This document shows, piece after piece, positions 7,490 through 15,505 of a DNA stretch of 49,123 nt (its first letter is position 1; each line of letters opens with the position of its first letter). The position numbers were made by a program, and so were the translations under genes. A model generated the notes under the pieces. The model was not told where the DNA came from and searched no databases. It worked only from the letters and a program-made list of their open reading frames with translations. The stretch spans positions 1-49,123 of the forward strand of contig JBOGIF010000045.1 of assembly GCA_050742415.1 (NCBI GenBank). The letters are read 5' to 3'. This DNA is from JBOGIF01 sp050742415 (GTDB lineage: Bacteria > Actinomycetota > Acidimicrobiia > Acidimicrobiales > AC-14).

Positions 7490-8769
7490 GCCACGTTCTC
7501 GGCGCAGGTGAACCGGCCCCAGCCGAGGGGGCTGAGGGCGCAGTAGACGACGGCGGCCGGCAGCACGAGCTCGGAGGTAGCGGGCAAGCCGAGCAGGGCC
7601 AGCTGGTCGCCCCCGAGGCTGCGCTCGACGGCTGGCAGCACCAGCCGGGTGTCGTAGTTGCCGGTGCTCACCATGGCGGTAGCCCGCTCGGGGGCGACCA
7701 CGATCGGCGGGCCGGTGCCGTCGGGACCGGCCATCTCGCCGAACAGGCCCACGGCCGGGATGCCGAGCTCCTCCAGGGCGTCCATCTTCAGGGCCATGTC
7801 GGCGTCGGCATTGCCGCCGCCCTCCTTGGTCACTATCACTGCCTGGAAGCCGGATTCCTGGCAGAGGCGGGCGGCCTGGGCCGAGACCGCCTCCTTGGCC
7901 GCCATGTCGACCGGCTCGGGAGAGAGCACGATCCCGGCGAAGCGGAGGTCGTGCCCGTGGCGGGCGGCCAGGGCGGCCACTACCGGGTGGTTCTGGTGCA
8001 CGTAGGTGGGGTTCTTGAGCGCTGGGTGGCCGTACTGGCCACTCACCACGGCACCGTCGTCGAGCTCGCCGGGGCCGATCAGGATGGGCTCACCGCCAGC
8101 CAGGCTACGCCCGTAGACGAAGACGTCCTTGAACGCCCCCTGGGTCTGGAGGTTGGTGATCACGCCCACCGCGGGGAGGCCGTCGGCGCTGTCGGGCAGC
8201 GGCGGGAGGACCTCCTCCACCGCGTCGGGCGGTGCGGCCAGGGTCGCATCGGCCAGGTGCACGGCGAGCGCCAGCAGGCCCTGCCGAAGCCCGGCCTCCA
8301 CCTCGTCCCACGCCGCGCCGTCGGCCGGCGTGAACTCCACCACCAGGTTGTGGGTGCCGGCCAGAGGCGACAGCGACGCCGCCGGGCCGCTCATGTCGAC
8401 CACCGCCTCCTGGGCCCGGGGCAGGTAGCCGGCGGCGACGACCGCGGCGCCGCGCAGCACGTGGGTCCTACCGGTGGCCTGGGGCTCCGCGGGTCCCACG
8501 AAGCCGGGGAAGATCCCGCCCCCGCCGGGGCCCTTGGTGCGGGGTTCCACCGCGTCGAGGACCTTCACGATCCGCGCCGGCTCGCCCGGCGAAACCCACG
8601 AGACCCGGACGGCCGCGACCGCCGGGGACGCCTTCGAGCGGACCAGGGCCTCCACCTCGGGCGCCGACACGGTCAGTAAGCCGTCGGCGTAGCTGGTGGC
8701 CGGCCCGAAGGCGACGGCGCGGACTTGGTGGACGAGGCGGACCAGGGAAGCTCCGGGCGACAAAGCCAT
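7486..8769 (-). CDS. grdE: Glycine reductase component B proprotein-like subunit lacking the pyruvoyl-forming cysteine
   Basis: 427 residues from the ATG at 8769, matching the family's usual length near 428. LQTQGAFKDVFVYGR, NPTYVHQNHPVVAAL, VIVTKEGGGNADADMALK and the N-terminal KVLDAVEPRTKGPGGGGIFP identify it as GrdE. Classical GrdE self-cleaves before a Cys (around 242, in a GNCVSACDKN context) to make a pyruvoyl group that binds the amine substrate. Here the aligned segment is SGQYGHPALKN, residues 243-253, with no Cys, Ser or Thr at the cleavage position. Substrate capture must therefore differ. A longer in-frame ATG at 9120 was rejected because it runs into the divergent gene. Confidence 0.88.
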   Translation of the reverse strand: MALSPGASLVRLVHQVRAVAFGPATSYADGLLTVSAPEVEALVRSKASPAVAAVRVSWVSPGEPARIVKVLDAVEPRTKGPGGGGIFPGFVGPAEPQATGRTHVLRGAAVVAAGYLPRAQEAVVDMSGPAASLSPLAGTHNLVVEFTPADGAAWDEVEAGLRQGLLALAVHLADATLAAPPDAVEEVLPPLPDSADGLPAVGVITNLQTQGAFKDVFVYGRSLAGGEPILIGPGELDDGAVVSGQYGHPALKNPTYVHQNHPVVAALAARHGHDLRFAGIVLSPEPVDMAAKEAVSAQAARLCQESGFQAVIVTKEGGGNADADMALKMDALEELGIPAVGLFGEMAGPDGTGPPIVVAPERATAMVSTGNYDTRLVLPAVERSLGGDQLALLGLPATSELVLPAAVVYCALSPLGWGRFTCAENVA

Positions 8770-8785
8770 GCCTGATAATTGCACT
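8770..8785. promoter_or_regulatory. Compact divergent promoter between grdE and the methyltransferase gene
   Basis: Only 16 nt separate the two divergent starts, and they form the most AT-rich patch nearby. On the plus strand TGATAAT (8773-8779) lies 6 nt before the ATG at 8786, the spacing of a -10 box for a leaderless mRNA. On the minus strand the same patch reads CAATTATC just before the grdE ATG. Confidence 0.45.
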
Positions 8786-9634
8786 ATGGAGGCAGGGAGG
8801 CGCTGGCGGCGGTTGGTGCGGGCCCGGGCCGCCGAGACCCGCCGCCTTACCGCCGAGGTCGTGCCCACCTCGCCGGGGTTCTGGGACCAGAGCGCCCGCC
8901 GCATGGCGGACAGGATGCCCCTGGCGACCGCGGACGATCCCTTCTTGCGGCGCCTCCGGCGCGCCTGCGGCACGGCGACCACCGTCGTCGACGTCGGGGC
9001 GGGCAGTGGCCGGTACGCGCTGGCGCTCGCGCCCCACGTGCGCCGGGTGGTCGCCGTGGATTCCAGCCCGGCCATGCTCGACGTCCTGGCTGATCGGTCG
9101 GCCGCGGCCGGCGTGGGCAACGTGGATCTGGTGGTGAGCCGCTGGGAGGACGCCGAGGTGCCTGTCGCCGACGTCGTCTTCTCGGCCTTCGTCCTGCCGC
9201 TCGTGGAGGACGCTGCTGCGTTCCTGCGGCGCCTCGATGCCGGGCCCCGCCGCCGGGCATTCCTTTACCTCGGGGCGCCGGGCAGCGAGGCGGTCTACGA
9301 GCCCTTCTGGCGGTATTTCCACGGTGTTCCGCGCCGACCCGGGCCCACGTGGCTCGACGCCCTCGCTGTGCTGCGCGAGATAGGCGTGGAGCCCGACGTG
9401 GAGGTCCTGGACATGCCGTTCCGCCCGCGTTTCGCCAGCCTGGAGGAGGCGGTTGACGACTTCCGCCGCATGCTGGCTCTCCCCGACACGGCTGCCGCCC
9501 GCTCGGAGCTGAGTGCGCTTCTCGACCTGTGGCTGGTCCGCCGCGGGCCGCACCTCGCCTCGCCCGCTGGCAGCCTGACGACTGCCCTCCTGAGCTGGCG
9601 ACCGGCCAGCACGGCGGCGAGAGTAGGCCCATGA
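8786..9634 (+). CDS. SAM-dependent class I methyltransferase
   Basis: 282 residues. Motif I is VVDVGAGSGRYALAL (about residues 69-83), the acidic end of strand beta-2 is VVAVDSSPAML, and a beta-4 region ADVVFSAFVLPL follows: a standard Rossmann methyltransferase. The substrate is not evident. It diverges from grdE by 16 nt and overlaps the next gene by 4 nt (ATGA), so it forms an operon with the copper-amine-oxidase-like protein. The ATG at 8786 was chosen because upstream in-frame starts lie inside grdE. Confidence 0.75.
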   Translation: MEAGRRWRRLVRARAAETRRLTAEVVPTSPGFWDQSARRMADRMPLATADDPFLRRLRRACGTATTVVDVGAGSGRYALALAPHVRRVVAVDSSPAMLDVLADRSAAAGVGNVDLVVSRWEDAEVPVADVVFSAFVLPLVEDAAAFLRRLDAGPRRRAFLYLGAPGSEAVYEPFWRYFHGVPRRPGPTWLDALAVLREIGVEPDVEVLDMPFRPRFASLEEAVDDFRRMLALPDTAAARSELSALLDLWLVRRGPHLASPAGSLTTALLSWRPASTAARVGP

Positions 9635-11454
9635 GCACCGAGGGGATACGGGTCGAGGTCGTCGCCGAGCCCACCGAGGAGGCGCAGGTGACGGCGGCGA
9701 CCGCCCCGCTGCTCCGCCAACCGCTGGTCCTGCGCGACTTCCCGGGCGGCGACCATTGGCTCCTCGGGTGGGACGTGGCCGACAAGGACGACGGCCGGCC
9801 GTTCGTCGCCCGGGTGGCCGACGTCACGTCCGGTCGCATGACGGAGGTGCGGGGCCTGCTGGACGACCCCGGCTCGGCGTCCATCCACTTCGTCGGCTCG
9901 CAGCGCCCACCGTCGGACGACGAGTGGGAATGGGCGGTGAAGAAGCTGCGGGAAGCGGCGGCCGACGCGCTCGAAGAGGCCGCCGCAGCTGCCCATGACG
10001 CCGCCGCAGCAGCTGCCGAAGCGGCGGCGGACGCAGAGCCCGACCTCGCCGCCGAGCCGGCTGTCGCCGTGCCGTCGGTCCCGCGACCGCCGTCGGTGCC
10101 TCCGGTCGGCTCGGCCGGAGGAAGTCCCCTGCCCGTCGTGCGATTCACCGACCACGTGGAGGATGAGGACGACGACGAGCCGGAGCGAGACCTCCCACCC
10201 CTGGACGCCTACCGGCCAATGCCCCCACTGGCCAATGTCGTCGATGCCGACGGCGTCGTCCGCAGGGTCGTGACGGTCGGCTTGAGGGCGGACGACGGAA
10301 CCCACAGCATCGTCGGCGTCCGGGTGGGAGATGGCGAGCAGGTCGAGCTCGGCCCCGACGTGACGGCCTTGGCTGCCGGGCCGGAGTGCGGCCTGCCTCC
10401 AGGAGATGCATGCGGACCGGTCGCCGGATCGGAGCGGGCCCGGGTCCGGGTGGTCCGCGGCGACACCGTCCTGTGGGACCTGGTCGTCGTGCGGGCGCCG
10501 GGGTCGTCGGGCACCAACGGCTCCGGAGTGGAGCTGTGCGACGTGGACCACCTCGGCAAGCGCGTCCTGAGTCGTGCCCACCTCCCGATCCTCAACGTCG
10601 CCTACCGCGGCGCCGGGGATAGCCCCGTCTACCGGTCGTGGCTGCACGACGAAGCCTGCTTCGAAGCGACCGGCGACGACGTGGCCGCCGGCTTCCGGCT
10701 GTGCACCGAGCCGCCGGTCACCGCCCTGGAATCTGAGACCGACGGCGGTGCCTTCCGGGGCGTCGCCCTCTGGGTCGATGGCGAGGACCTCGTCGTCGTG
10801 AGCCAGCTCCGGGCCGGCTGGCACCGCTACGTGAGCGAATGGCGCCTCGGCGCCGACGGCACCATCGCGCCCCGGCTCGGCATCGCCACCGCGCGCCATG
10901 GAGGCGGCGGCTGGGTGCACACCCACCACGCCTACTGGCGGTTCGACTTCGACATCGTTGGCCCGGCCGAGAACACCGTGCAGGAGCACAACGACCCCCC
11001 GGTGTTCGGCACCACCTCCTGGCACACCATCCGCCACGAGATGCGTCGCACCCGCAGCCCGGAGAGCGATCGCTACTGGAGGGTCCGCAACGACCGGTCG
11101 TCACGGTCCTACTCGCTGGTGCCGGGGGCCGGCGACGGCGAGGCAGACGGCTTCGGCGTGGGCGACGTGTGGTTGTTGCGCTACTCGCCCGACGAGATCG
11201 ACGACGGCCAGGGATTCACGGCCGACCCGGTGCTGGCCAGGGCTGGCCTCGACCGCTTCCTGACGGGGGAGCCGACGCACCGTGAGGACGTCGTCCTCTG
11301 GTACTCCGCCCACCTCGTTCACGAGCCGGCCTCCTCGCCCGTTGCCGGTCGCATCGGCCCCGACGTGCGAGCTCGGCTGTGGTCGTCCGAGCCGTCGGCC
11401 GAGCTTCAGCCCGCGGGGATCGCCGAGTCGGGGCCGTCGGCGGTCACGACGTAG
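9631..11454 (+). CDS. Copper amine oxidase-like protein with Ala-rich acidic N-terminal region
   Basis: 607 residues. Residues about 1-105 form a small conserved domain. Residues 105-200 are a low-complexity Ala-rich helix followed by Pro-rich and Asp/Glu-rich stretches, probably a flexible linker. The C-terminal 400 residues resemble copper amine oxidase catalytic-type domains: LPILNVAYRGAGDSPVYRSW, then FRGVALWVDGEDLVVVSQ, and a His cluster GGGWVHTHHAYWRFDFDI. I see no obvious TPQ-forming N-Y-D/E motif, so oxidase activity is uncertain. There is no signal peptide. It overlaps the methyltransferase stop. This is a low-copy type of protein that deserves structure prediction. Confidence 0.6.
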   Translation: MSTEGIRVEVVAEPTEEAQVTAATAPLLRQPLVLRDFPGGDHWLLGWDVADKDDGRPFVARVADVTSGRMTEVRGLLDDPGSASIHFVGSQRPPSDDEWEWAVKKLREAAADALEEAAAAAHDAAAAAAEAAADAEPDLAAEPAVAVPSVPRPPSVPPVGSAGGSPLPVVRFTDHVEDEDDDEPERDLPPLDAYRPMPPLANVVDADGVVRRVVTVGLRADDGTHSIVGVRVGDGEQVELGPDVTALAAGPECGLPPGDACGPVAGSERARVRVVRGDTVLWDLVVVRAPGSSGTNGSGVELCDVDHLGKRVLSRAHLPILNVAYRGAGDSPVYRSWLHDEACFEATGDDVAAGFRLCTEPPVTALESETDGGAFRGVALWVDGEDLVVVSQLRAGWHRYVSEWRLGADGTIAPRLGIATARHGGGGWVHTHHAYWRFDFDIVGPAENTVQEHNDPPVFGTTSWHTIRHEMRRTRSPESDRYWRVRNDRSSRSYSLVPGAGDGEADGFGVGDVWLLRYSPDEIDDGQGFTADPVLARAGLDRFLTGEPTHREDVVLWYSAHLVHEPASSPVAGRIGPDVRARLWSSEPSAELQPAGIAESGPSAVTT

Positions 11455-12073
11455 GCGGCCTCGACCTTGCGGACGACGGACCACGACGGGTCCGTCTCCA
11501 TTTCACACCGATACTGCAGGTGGCGACCCGGGGAGCCTGCGGTCAGTGGGCCCCACGACGACCAGGTACGCCCGGGGGCGCGCCGGTCCCCGGTCCGCAC
11601 GCTTTTGCCTCGGCCAAGGTGAAGTGTGTACGGGCGTAGAGCCGCCGCCCCCATTTTGTGCTGAACATGGCCCAAGGAACGTGCTCGTAGGCGATACCGA
11701 AGCCCACATGTTGGTCAGGCCTGGACACGACCGTCGCCTCGAACTCGAGTGACCTCCCGCCCCGCACCAGGCCTTCGTAGCCGGCGAGCCCGCCGTCGAG
11801 CCGTAGACCACCGTTCTCCTGGGTTGTCCCCCCACCCTCGACCCAGGGCCGGCCGAACCATCCCTCGGGTAAGCTGTTGACGGAGAACTCGGCCACCATG
11901 GTCGGGGCCAGAAGCACCTCGGCGGCGTTGGTGGACACGTGGATCCCTCGGTCGGGGAACCCACGGGAGAAGTCTGCAGGCGTGCAGTCGCCCACGACTA
12001 CGTCGGTCTCATCGGCGGGCATCCTGGCACAGGGCTGAATTCTCGTTGCCGGCGGAGCAGTCCTACGCGACAA
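11406..12073 (-). pseudogene. Decayed secreted/laminin-G-like sugar-binding-type gene
   Basis: Two pieces in different frames match one protein type remembered from actinobacterial surface proteins. The first (11543-12073) carries VVGDCTPADFSRGFP, SLPEGWFGRPWVEGG and QHVGFGIAYEHVPWAMFST, typical of a concanavalin-like domain. The second (11406 to about 11580) carries RHLQYRCEMETDPSWSVVRK, normally found at that domain's end. The middle is missing and a frameshift separates the pieces. No signal peptide or start is convincing, and the 3' end overlaps the convergent gene by 49 nt. An inactive remnant is the best reading. No other gene is seen in 11455-12122. Confidence 0.5.
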
Positions 12074-12122
12074 TGCTCAGAGACAATCATTCGCAGCATA
12101 ATTCGGTGAAAGGATCGCGCCA

Positions 12123-12533
12123 GTGAGGCTCAGATTGAAGAAATGGTCCAACGGCGGGTTCGTGCGGGAAGACGCTGAACGGGAGGCGGCCGAGGAGATC
12201 GAGCGCCAGGTGGGCATGGGCAAGCCGTCCCCGGAGGAGTGGGCCGAGCTGGAAGCGCGCCTGTTGGCGACCCCGCCAGCCGAGCCGGCTGCCATCGCCG
12301 AGGCGACGACCTCGCCCTCCACGGTGGCCGAGGTCGCGCCCAAGGCCAAGCCGCGGTCCCGCCCGGCTCGGAAGGCCGCTGAGGGCAGGACGGCCGCGAG
12401 GATCGCCGCGCCCAAGGTGGCCGCGTCCGCCAAGACGGCAAAGACGGCCAAGCCCACCCAGGCGCCACGCTCCACGGCCCCCAAGGCCACGGTGGCCGCC
12501 AAGCCGGCGACGAGGGCCCGAAAGCCGGTCTGA
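12123..12533 (+). CDS. Small protein with histone H1-like Lys/Ala/Pro-rich tail
   Basis: 136 residues from GTG at 12123, preceded by GAAAGGATC. The first 45 residues are charged and probably helical (REDAEREAAEEIERQVGMGK). The remainder is a low-complexity Lys/Ala/Pro/Thr tail (KTAKTAKPTQAPRSTAPKAT) like those of actinobacterial nucleoid-associated proteins and eukaryotic H1. Nucleic-acid binding through the tail is inference. It directly precedes whiB but is separated by 58 nt containing inverted repeats, so the two may be regulated separately. No recognised domain. Confidence 0.65.
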   Translation: MRLRLKKWSNGGFVREDAEREAAEEIERQVGMGKPSPEEWAELEARLLATPPAEPAAIAEATTSPSTVAEVAPKAKPRSRPARKAAEGRTAARIAAPKVAASAKTAKTAKPTQAPRSTAPKATVAAKPATRARKPV

Positions 12534-12556
12534 CGAGGTAAGCGGCGGCGGCGGAA

Positions 12557-12596
12557 ATGTCGGTGGACATGACGGCGTTACAAGAACCGTCATGTC
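12557..12596. promoter_or_regulatory. Inverted repeats spanning the whiB start codon
   Basis: GACATGACGG (12566-12575) and CCGTCATGTC (12587-12596) are perfect 10-bp inverted repeats with an 11-nt spacer; the second arm contains the whiB ATG. A third half-site, ATGTC at 12557-12561, forms a smaller palindrome with GACAT at 12566-12570. This could be an operator, or an mRNA hairpin hiding the start codon. Confidence 0.5.
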
Positions 12597-12873
12597 TGAG
12601 ACCGAACGAAGCATCAGCACCTGGCGGGACGAATCCGCCTGTCGCGGCATGGACGCGAACATCTTCTTTCCTGACAGCGACGAGGACGCCGGGCCGGCGC
12701 GGGCGGTTTGCGCCACCTGCCCAGTCCGTACCGAGTGCCTGGACTTCGCCCTGGCGACCCGCCAGGACGACGGCATCTGGGGCGGGCTGACCGAGAACGA
12801 GCGCCGTCGGGTCCGGCGCCGGCGCCAGGAGGACACCAGGATCGCCCGTCGCCAGGGGGGCGAAGCGGCCTAG
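12592..12873 (+). CDS. WhiB family iron-sulfur transcriptional regulator
   Basis: 93 residues with the four WhiB cysteines C17, C40, C43 and C49 (CATCPVRTEC) that bind a [4Fe-4S] cluster. The GIWGGLTENERR turn, which contacts sigma-A region 4, follows, and a basic Arg-rich tail (RRVRRRRQE) is suited to DNA contact. WhiB proteins are restricted to Actinobacteria and their phages, which fixes the phylum. Which subfamily it belongs to is not decidable by eye. The start codon lies inside a 10-bp inverted repeat, suggesting autoregulation or translational control. No neighbour points to its regulon. Confidence 0.93.
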   Translation: MSETERSISTWRDESACRGMDANIFFPDSDEDAGPARAVCATCPVRTECLDFALATRQDDGIWGGLTENERRRVRRRRQEDTRIARRQGGEAA

Positions 12874-13070
12874 GAGATCTTTCGCACCGCACTAGACCAG
12901 GCGCACTGTGGAGCTCCGAATCGGCACGATCGCTCCCTTCCAGCGCTGAGCCGAACCGGCGGCAATGATGACGAAATGGCCACCAGGCGCGACGACGAGC
13001 GCGTACGAGGTCACCGACGAAGCACCGGCGCGTTCTCTCCCGCCTTCCACGGCTGAGCGGCCCAAGGATC

Positions 13071-13622
13071 ATGATGGTGACAGTGCGCACCGACCTCCCC
13101 GACCCGCGTCTGATGGCCCGAGGCCTCGCCGTGCTGAGGATCTTCGCCGGCGTGATCCTGTTTGCCAACGGCGTGGCCAAGCTCTTCGGGATCACCACCA
13201 TCACGGCGGGCCCGTACGCCGCCAATTTGATCAACCGGAGCGCCACTCGCTTCATCCTGCGTTTCGAGGGCCTCCAGAACCAGGCCAACGGCGGCCCGGG
13301 CACCGAGGTGCCGGGGCTCCAGCCGATCGTACGGTTCATGCTCGACAACTTCGGTTGGGTCCAATGGCTGATCACGGCCGCAGAGCTCGGGATCGGCGCC
13401 CTGCTGATCGTCGGCCTGGCCAGCCGGGGCGCCGCGGTACTGGGTCTTGCCAACCACCTCTTCCTTGCCGCGCTCTATGCGTCGTCCAATCGCTGGCTGT
13501 TCGAGCAGCCCCATGAGTACGTACCGCTGCTGATCCTGGTCCTTGTGCCCTCCGGGCGAGTCTGGGGACTCGACGGTGCGCTCCCGTTTTCGAGGGCCCG
13601 GGCCGGCCGGTTCCCCTTCTAA
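13071..13622 (+). CDS. DoxX-like membrane protein
   Basis: 183 residues with four predicted membrane helices. The first is LRIFAGVILFANGVAKLFGI, followed by a charged external loop, then WLITAAELGIGALLIVG, a third segment and EYVPLLILVLVPSG. This is the DoxX/TQO-small-subunit fold, often linked to thiol or quinone redox. Tandem ATGs at 13071/13074 are equivalent starts. It precedes an AhpD-like gene by 10 nt and then a radical SAM gene, so the three probably form one operon. The 197 nt before it (12874-13070) hold nothing I can name. Confidence 0.8.
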   Translation: MMVTVRTDLPDPRLMARGLAVLRIFAGVILFANGVAKLFGITTITAGPYAANLINRSATRFILRFEGLQNQANGGPGTEVPGLQPIVRFMLDNFGWVQWLITAAELGIGALLIVGLASRGAAVLGLANHLFLAALYASSNRWLFEQPHEYVPLLILVLVPSGRVWGLDGALPFSRARAGRFPF

Positions 13623-13632
13623 CCTTCAGGGA

Positions 13633-14265
13633 ATGCCCATCTCGCCCGCCCCCAACCCGGTCGGCGGGACCGCCGACGCCTGTGGCGGAGTCAGCACCGC
13701 CAATGGCCGCGTAGCTCCTCTCGTGCCCCTTATCGCTGCCGAGCAGGCACCGCTGCTGGCCCGGCGGTTCTTCGCCGACGGTGATCCCGGGCCGATCGTC
13801 GCCGCGCTCGCCCAGGTGCCCGAGCTGCTCGAAGTGACGGCACCGTTCCTGGGCACGGTGCTCGGGCCGTCCTGCATCGCCACCCGGACCAAGGAGATCA
13901 TCATCCTGAGGACGTCGGCCCGGGCGTCGTGCCGGTACTGCGTCGACGCGCACACTGTCGTGGCGCTCGACGCCGGCCTGTCGGTGACCGAGGTACGAGC
14001 CCTGCGGGGTGAGCTCGACGCGGCGAAGGTCTTCGTTGACCCGGCTGACAGGGCGGCGGTCGGGTGGTGCGACGCGCTGGTCGCTACCGGCCCGGTGTCG
14101 CCGGAGGCCAAGTCGCAGCTCCGTGGCCGCTTCGCCGACCACGAGGTGGTCGAGCTGACGCTGCTAGCCACCACGACGTTGCTGCTCAACCGGTTCTGCA
14201 CCTCCCTGGACCTGCCCACCTCTCCGGGGGTCCGGGCCCGTCTGGCCACCGAGGGCCTCGGGTGA
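13633..14265 (+). CDS. AhpD-like / carboxymuconolactone decarboxylase family protein
   Basis: 210 residues, mainly helical, with the redox motif SCRYCVDAHT (Cys100 and Cys103) preceded by RTKEIIILRTSA. These are hallmarks of AhpD-like CMD proteins, where the CxxC with a distal His gives peroxidase or disulfide-reductase activity. In some organisms CMD proteins are selenoproteins; here both positions are Cys. The start ATG follows the DoxX stop by 10 nt. The stop overlaps the next gene (GTGA). A small-molecule or thiol redox function within the DoxX/CMD/radical SAM operon is likely, but the substrate is unknown. Confidence 0.82.
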   Translation: MPISPAPNPVGGTADACGGVSTANGRVAPLVPLIAAEQAPLLARRFFADGDPGPIVAALAQVPELLEVTAPFLGTVLGPSCIATRTKEIIILRTSARASCRYCVDAHTVVALDAGLSVTEVRALRGELDAAKVFVDPADRAAVGWCDALVATGPVSPEAKSQLRGRFADHEVVELTLLATTTLLLNRFCTSLDLPTSPGVRARLATEGLG

Positions 14266-15098
14266 CCGCCGTCGCCGACGCCGCGGCCGGCGGGGTCCTG
14301 GGTGATCGGGTATGGCTGTACAGCAACTACCACTGCAACCTGGCGTGCGCTTACTGCCTCACCGACTCGGCCCCCTCGTCGCCCCGGCGAGACCTGTCGG
14401 CCGAGGCCATGGTCACGGTGGCCCGCCAGGCCGCGGAGCTGGGCTTCGGGGCACTGGGCGTCACCGGTGGGGAGCCGTTCCTGCGATCGGACCTTCCCGA
14501 GACGTTGGCCACCCTGGCCGCCGTCCTCCCCACCGTCGTCCTGTCCAACGCCACCCTGTTCGCAGGCGCCCGCCTGGAGAGGCTCAGGCCCCTCGCTGAT
14601 CTCGACGTAGCCGTCCAGGTCTCTCTGGACCGAGCCGAGGCGGCTGCCAACGACGAGCTACGGGCTGCCGGCAACCACGCCCGGGTGGTGGAGGCCATCC
14701 CCCGCCTGGTGGAGATGGGAATCCGCGTGCGGATCGGCACCACGCTCGACCCCGCGGCCGAGATCGGCGACGACGAGAAGGCCCGCCTCTGCGCCCTCCA
14801 CCGCGCCCTGGGCGTGGGCGACGAGGACCACGTGGTGCGCCCGGTGGTGCGCCGGGGCCGGGCTGCCGCGACCGACATGGGGGTGCCGGCCACGGCCGCC
14901 GATCTGCCCCCCGAGCTCACCATCACCGCCGACGGGGCGTTCTGGAGCCCGTTCGGCCCCACCGTGCGCGACGGGCGCCTGGACACCGACCTGCTGGTGA
15001 CCCGCACCACCGACCCCCTGGACATCCCGGCCTCCGCCCTGGCCCGTCTCGTCGAGGCGCGCCCACCGGGCGACGACTCCCGCCTCGGCATCCGCTGA
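14262..15098 (+). CDS. Radical SAM protein without auxiliary cluster domain
   Basis: 278 residues from GTG at 14262, overlapping the CMD gene stop. The cluster motif is CNLACAYC near the N-terminus, followed by GVTGGEPFLRSDL (the GGE SAM-binding motif) and a VVLSNATLF strand. The C-terminal third has only one Cys, so no SPASM or twitch domain with extra FeS clusters is present. The opening VWLYSNYHCNLACAYCLTDS is like a subfamily I remember from actinobacteria with no assigned reaction. It could modify a peptide, cofactor or small molecule. No short precursor peptide is apparent beside it. Confidence 0.82.
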   Translation: MTAVADAAAGGVLGDRVWLYSNYHCNLACAYCLTDSAPSSPRRDLSAEAMVTVARQAAELGFGALGVTGGEPFLRSDLPETLATLAAVLPTVVLSNATLFAGARLERLRPLADLDVAVQVSLDRAEAAANDELRAAGNHARVVEAIPRLVEMGIRVRIGTTLDPAAEIGDDEKARLCALHRALGVGDEDHVVRPVVRRGRAAATDMGVPATAADLPPELTITADGAFWSPFGPTVRDGRLDTDLLVTRTTDPLDIPASALARLVEARPPGDDSRLGIR

Positions 15099-15113
15099 GC
15101 GTGAGGCCACCGC

Positions 15114-15129
15114 CGGCCCGGTCGGGCCG
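15114..15129 (+). terminator. Possible terminator hairpin after the radical SAM gene
   Basis: CGGCCC-GGTC-GGGCCG forms a 6-bp all-GC stem 16 nt after the stop codon. There is no T-tract, so this is a modest call in a GC-rich genome. Confidence 0.35.
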
Positions 15130-15337
15130 CCGCCGCACGAGGAGCCAGCCCACCCATGGCCACAAACGCCTGCCGCCACCCACGACTGTTCTGGCTGGCC
15201 GCGGGTAGCGGGCGACCGGTCCCACACTGGGGCCATGACGTGACCGACGAGGCGTCCGGTCAGGCCGTGGGTCGGGCGAACTGGTCAGACACCGAGCTCA
15301 CGGCGGCGATCACCTGCGGGCAGACTCGGCGTTGGGG

Positions 15338-15505
15338 GTGGACGTATCGGATCCACTCGACCTCGCCGACCATCGCCGACCCGCTCAGCATGCCCCGGAA
15401 CAGGCGGTCGTGGTTGTCGACCACCGCCTGGCGGCCGAGTTCCTGGCCCGCTACGGCGACCAGCTCCGACGCATCGTGCGCCACCTGGTCGCGCCCGGCG
15501 ACTGA
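15338..15505 (+). CDS. Doubtful 55-residue ORF
   Basis: From GTG at 15338 to TGA at 15503 the frame encodes a short protein ending in QAVVVVDHRLAAEFLARYGD and a basic helix QLRRIVRHLVAPGD. The composition is protein-like, and the third codon positions are mostly G or C. There is no clear ribosome binding site and I know no family. It may be a gene remnant. Confidence 0.25.
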   Translation: MDVSDPLDLADHRRPAQHAPEQAVVVVDHRLAAEFLARYGDQLRRIVRHLVAPGD

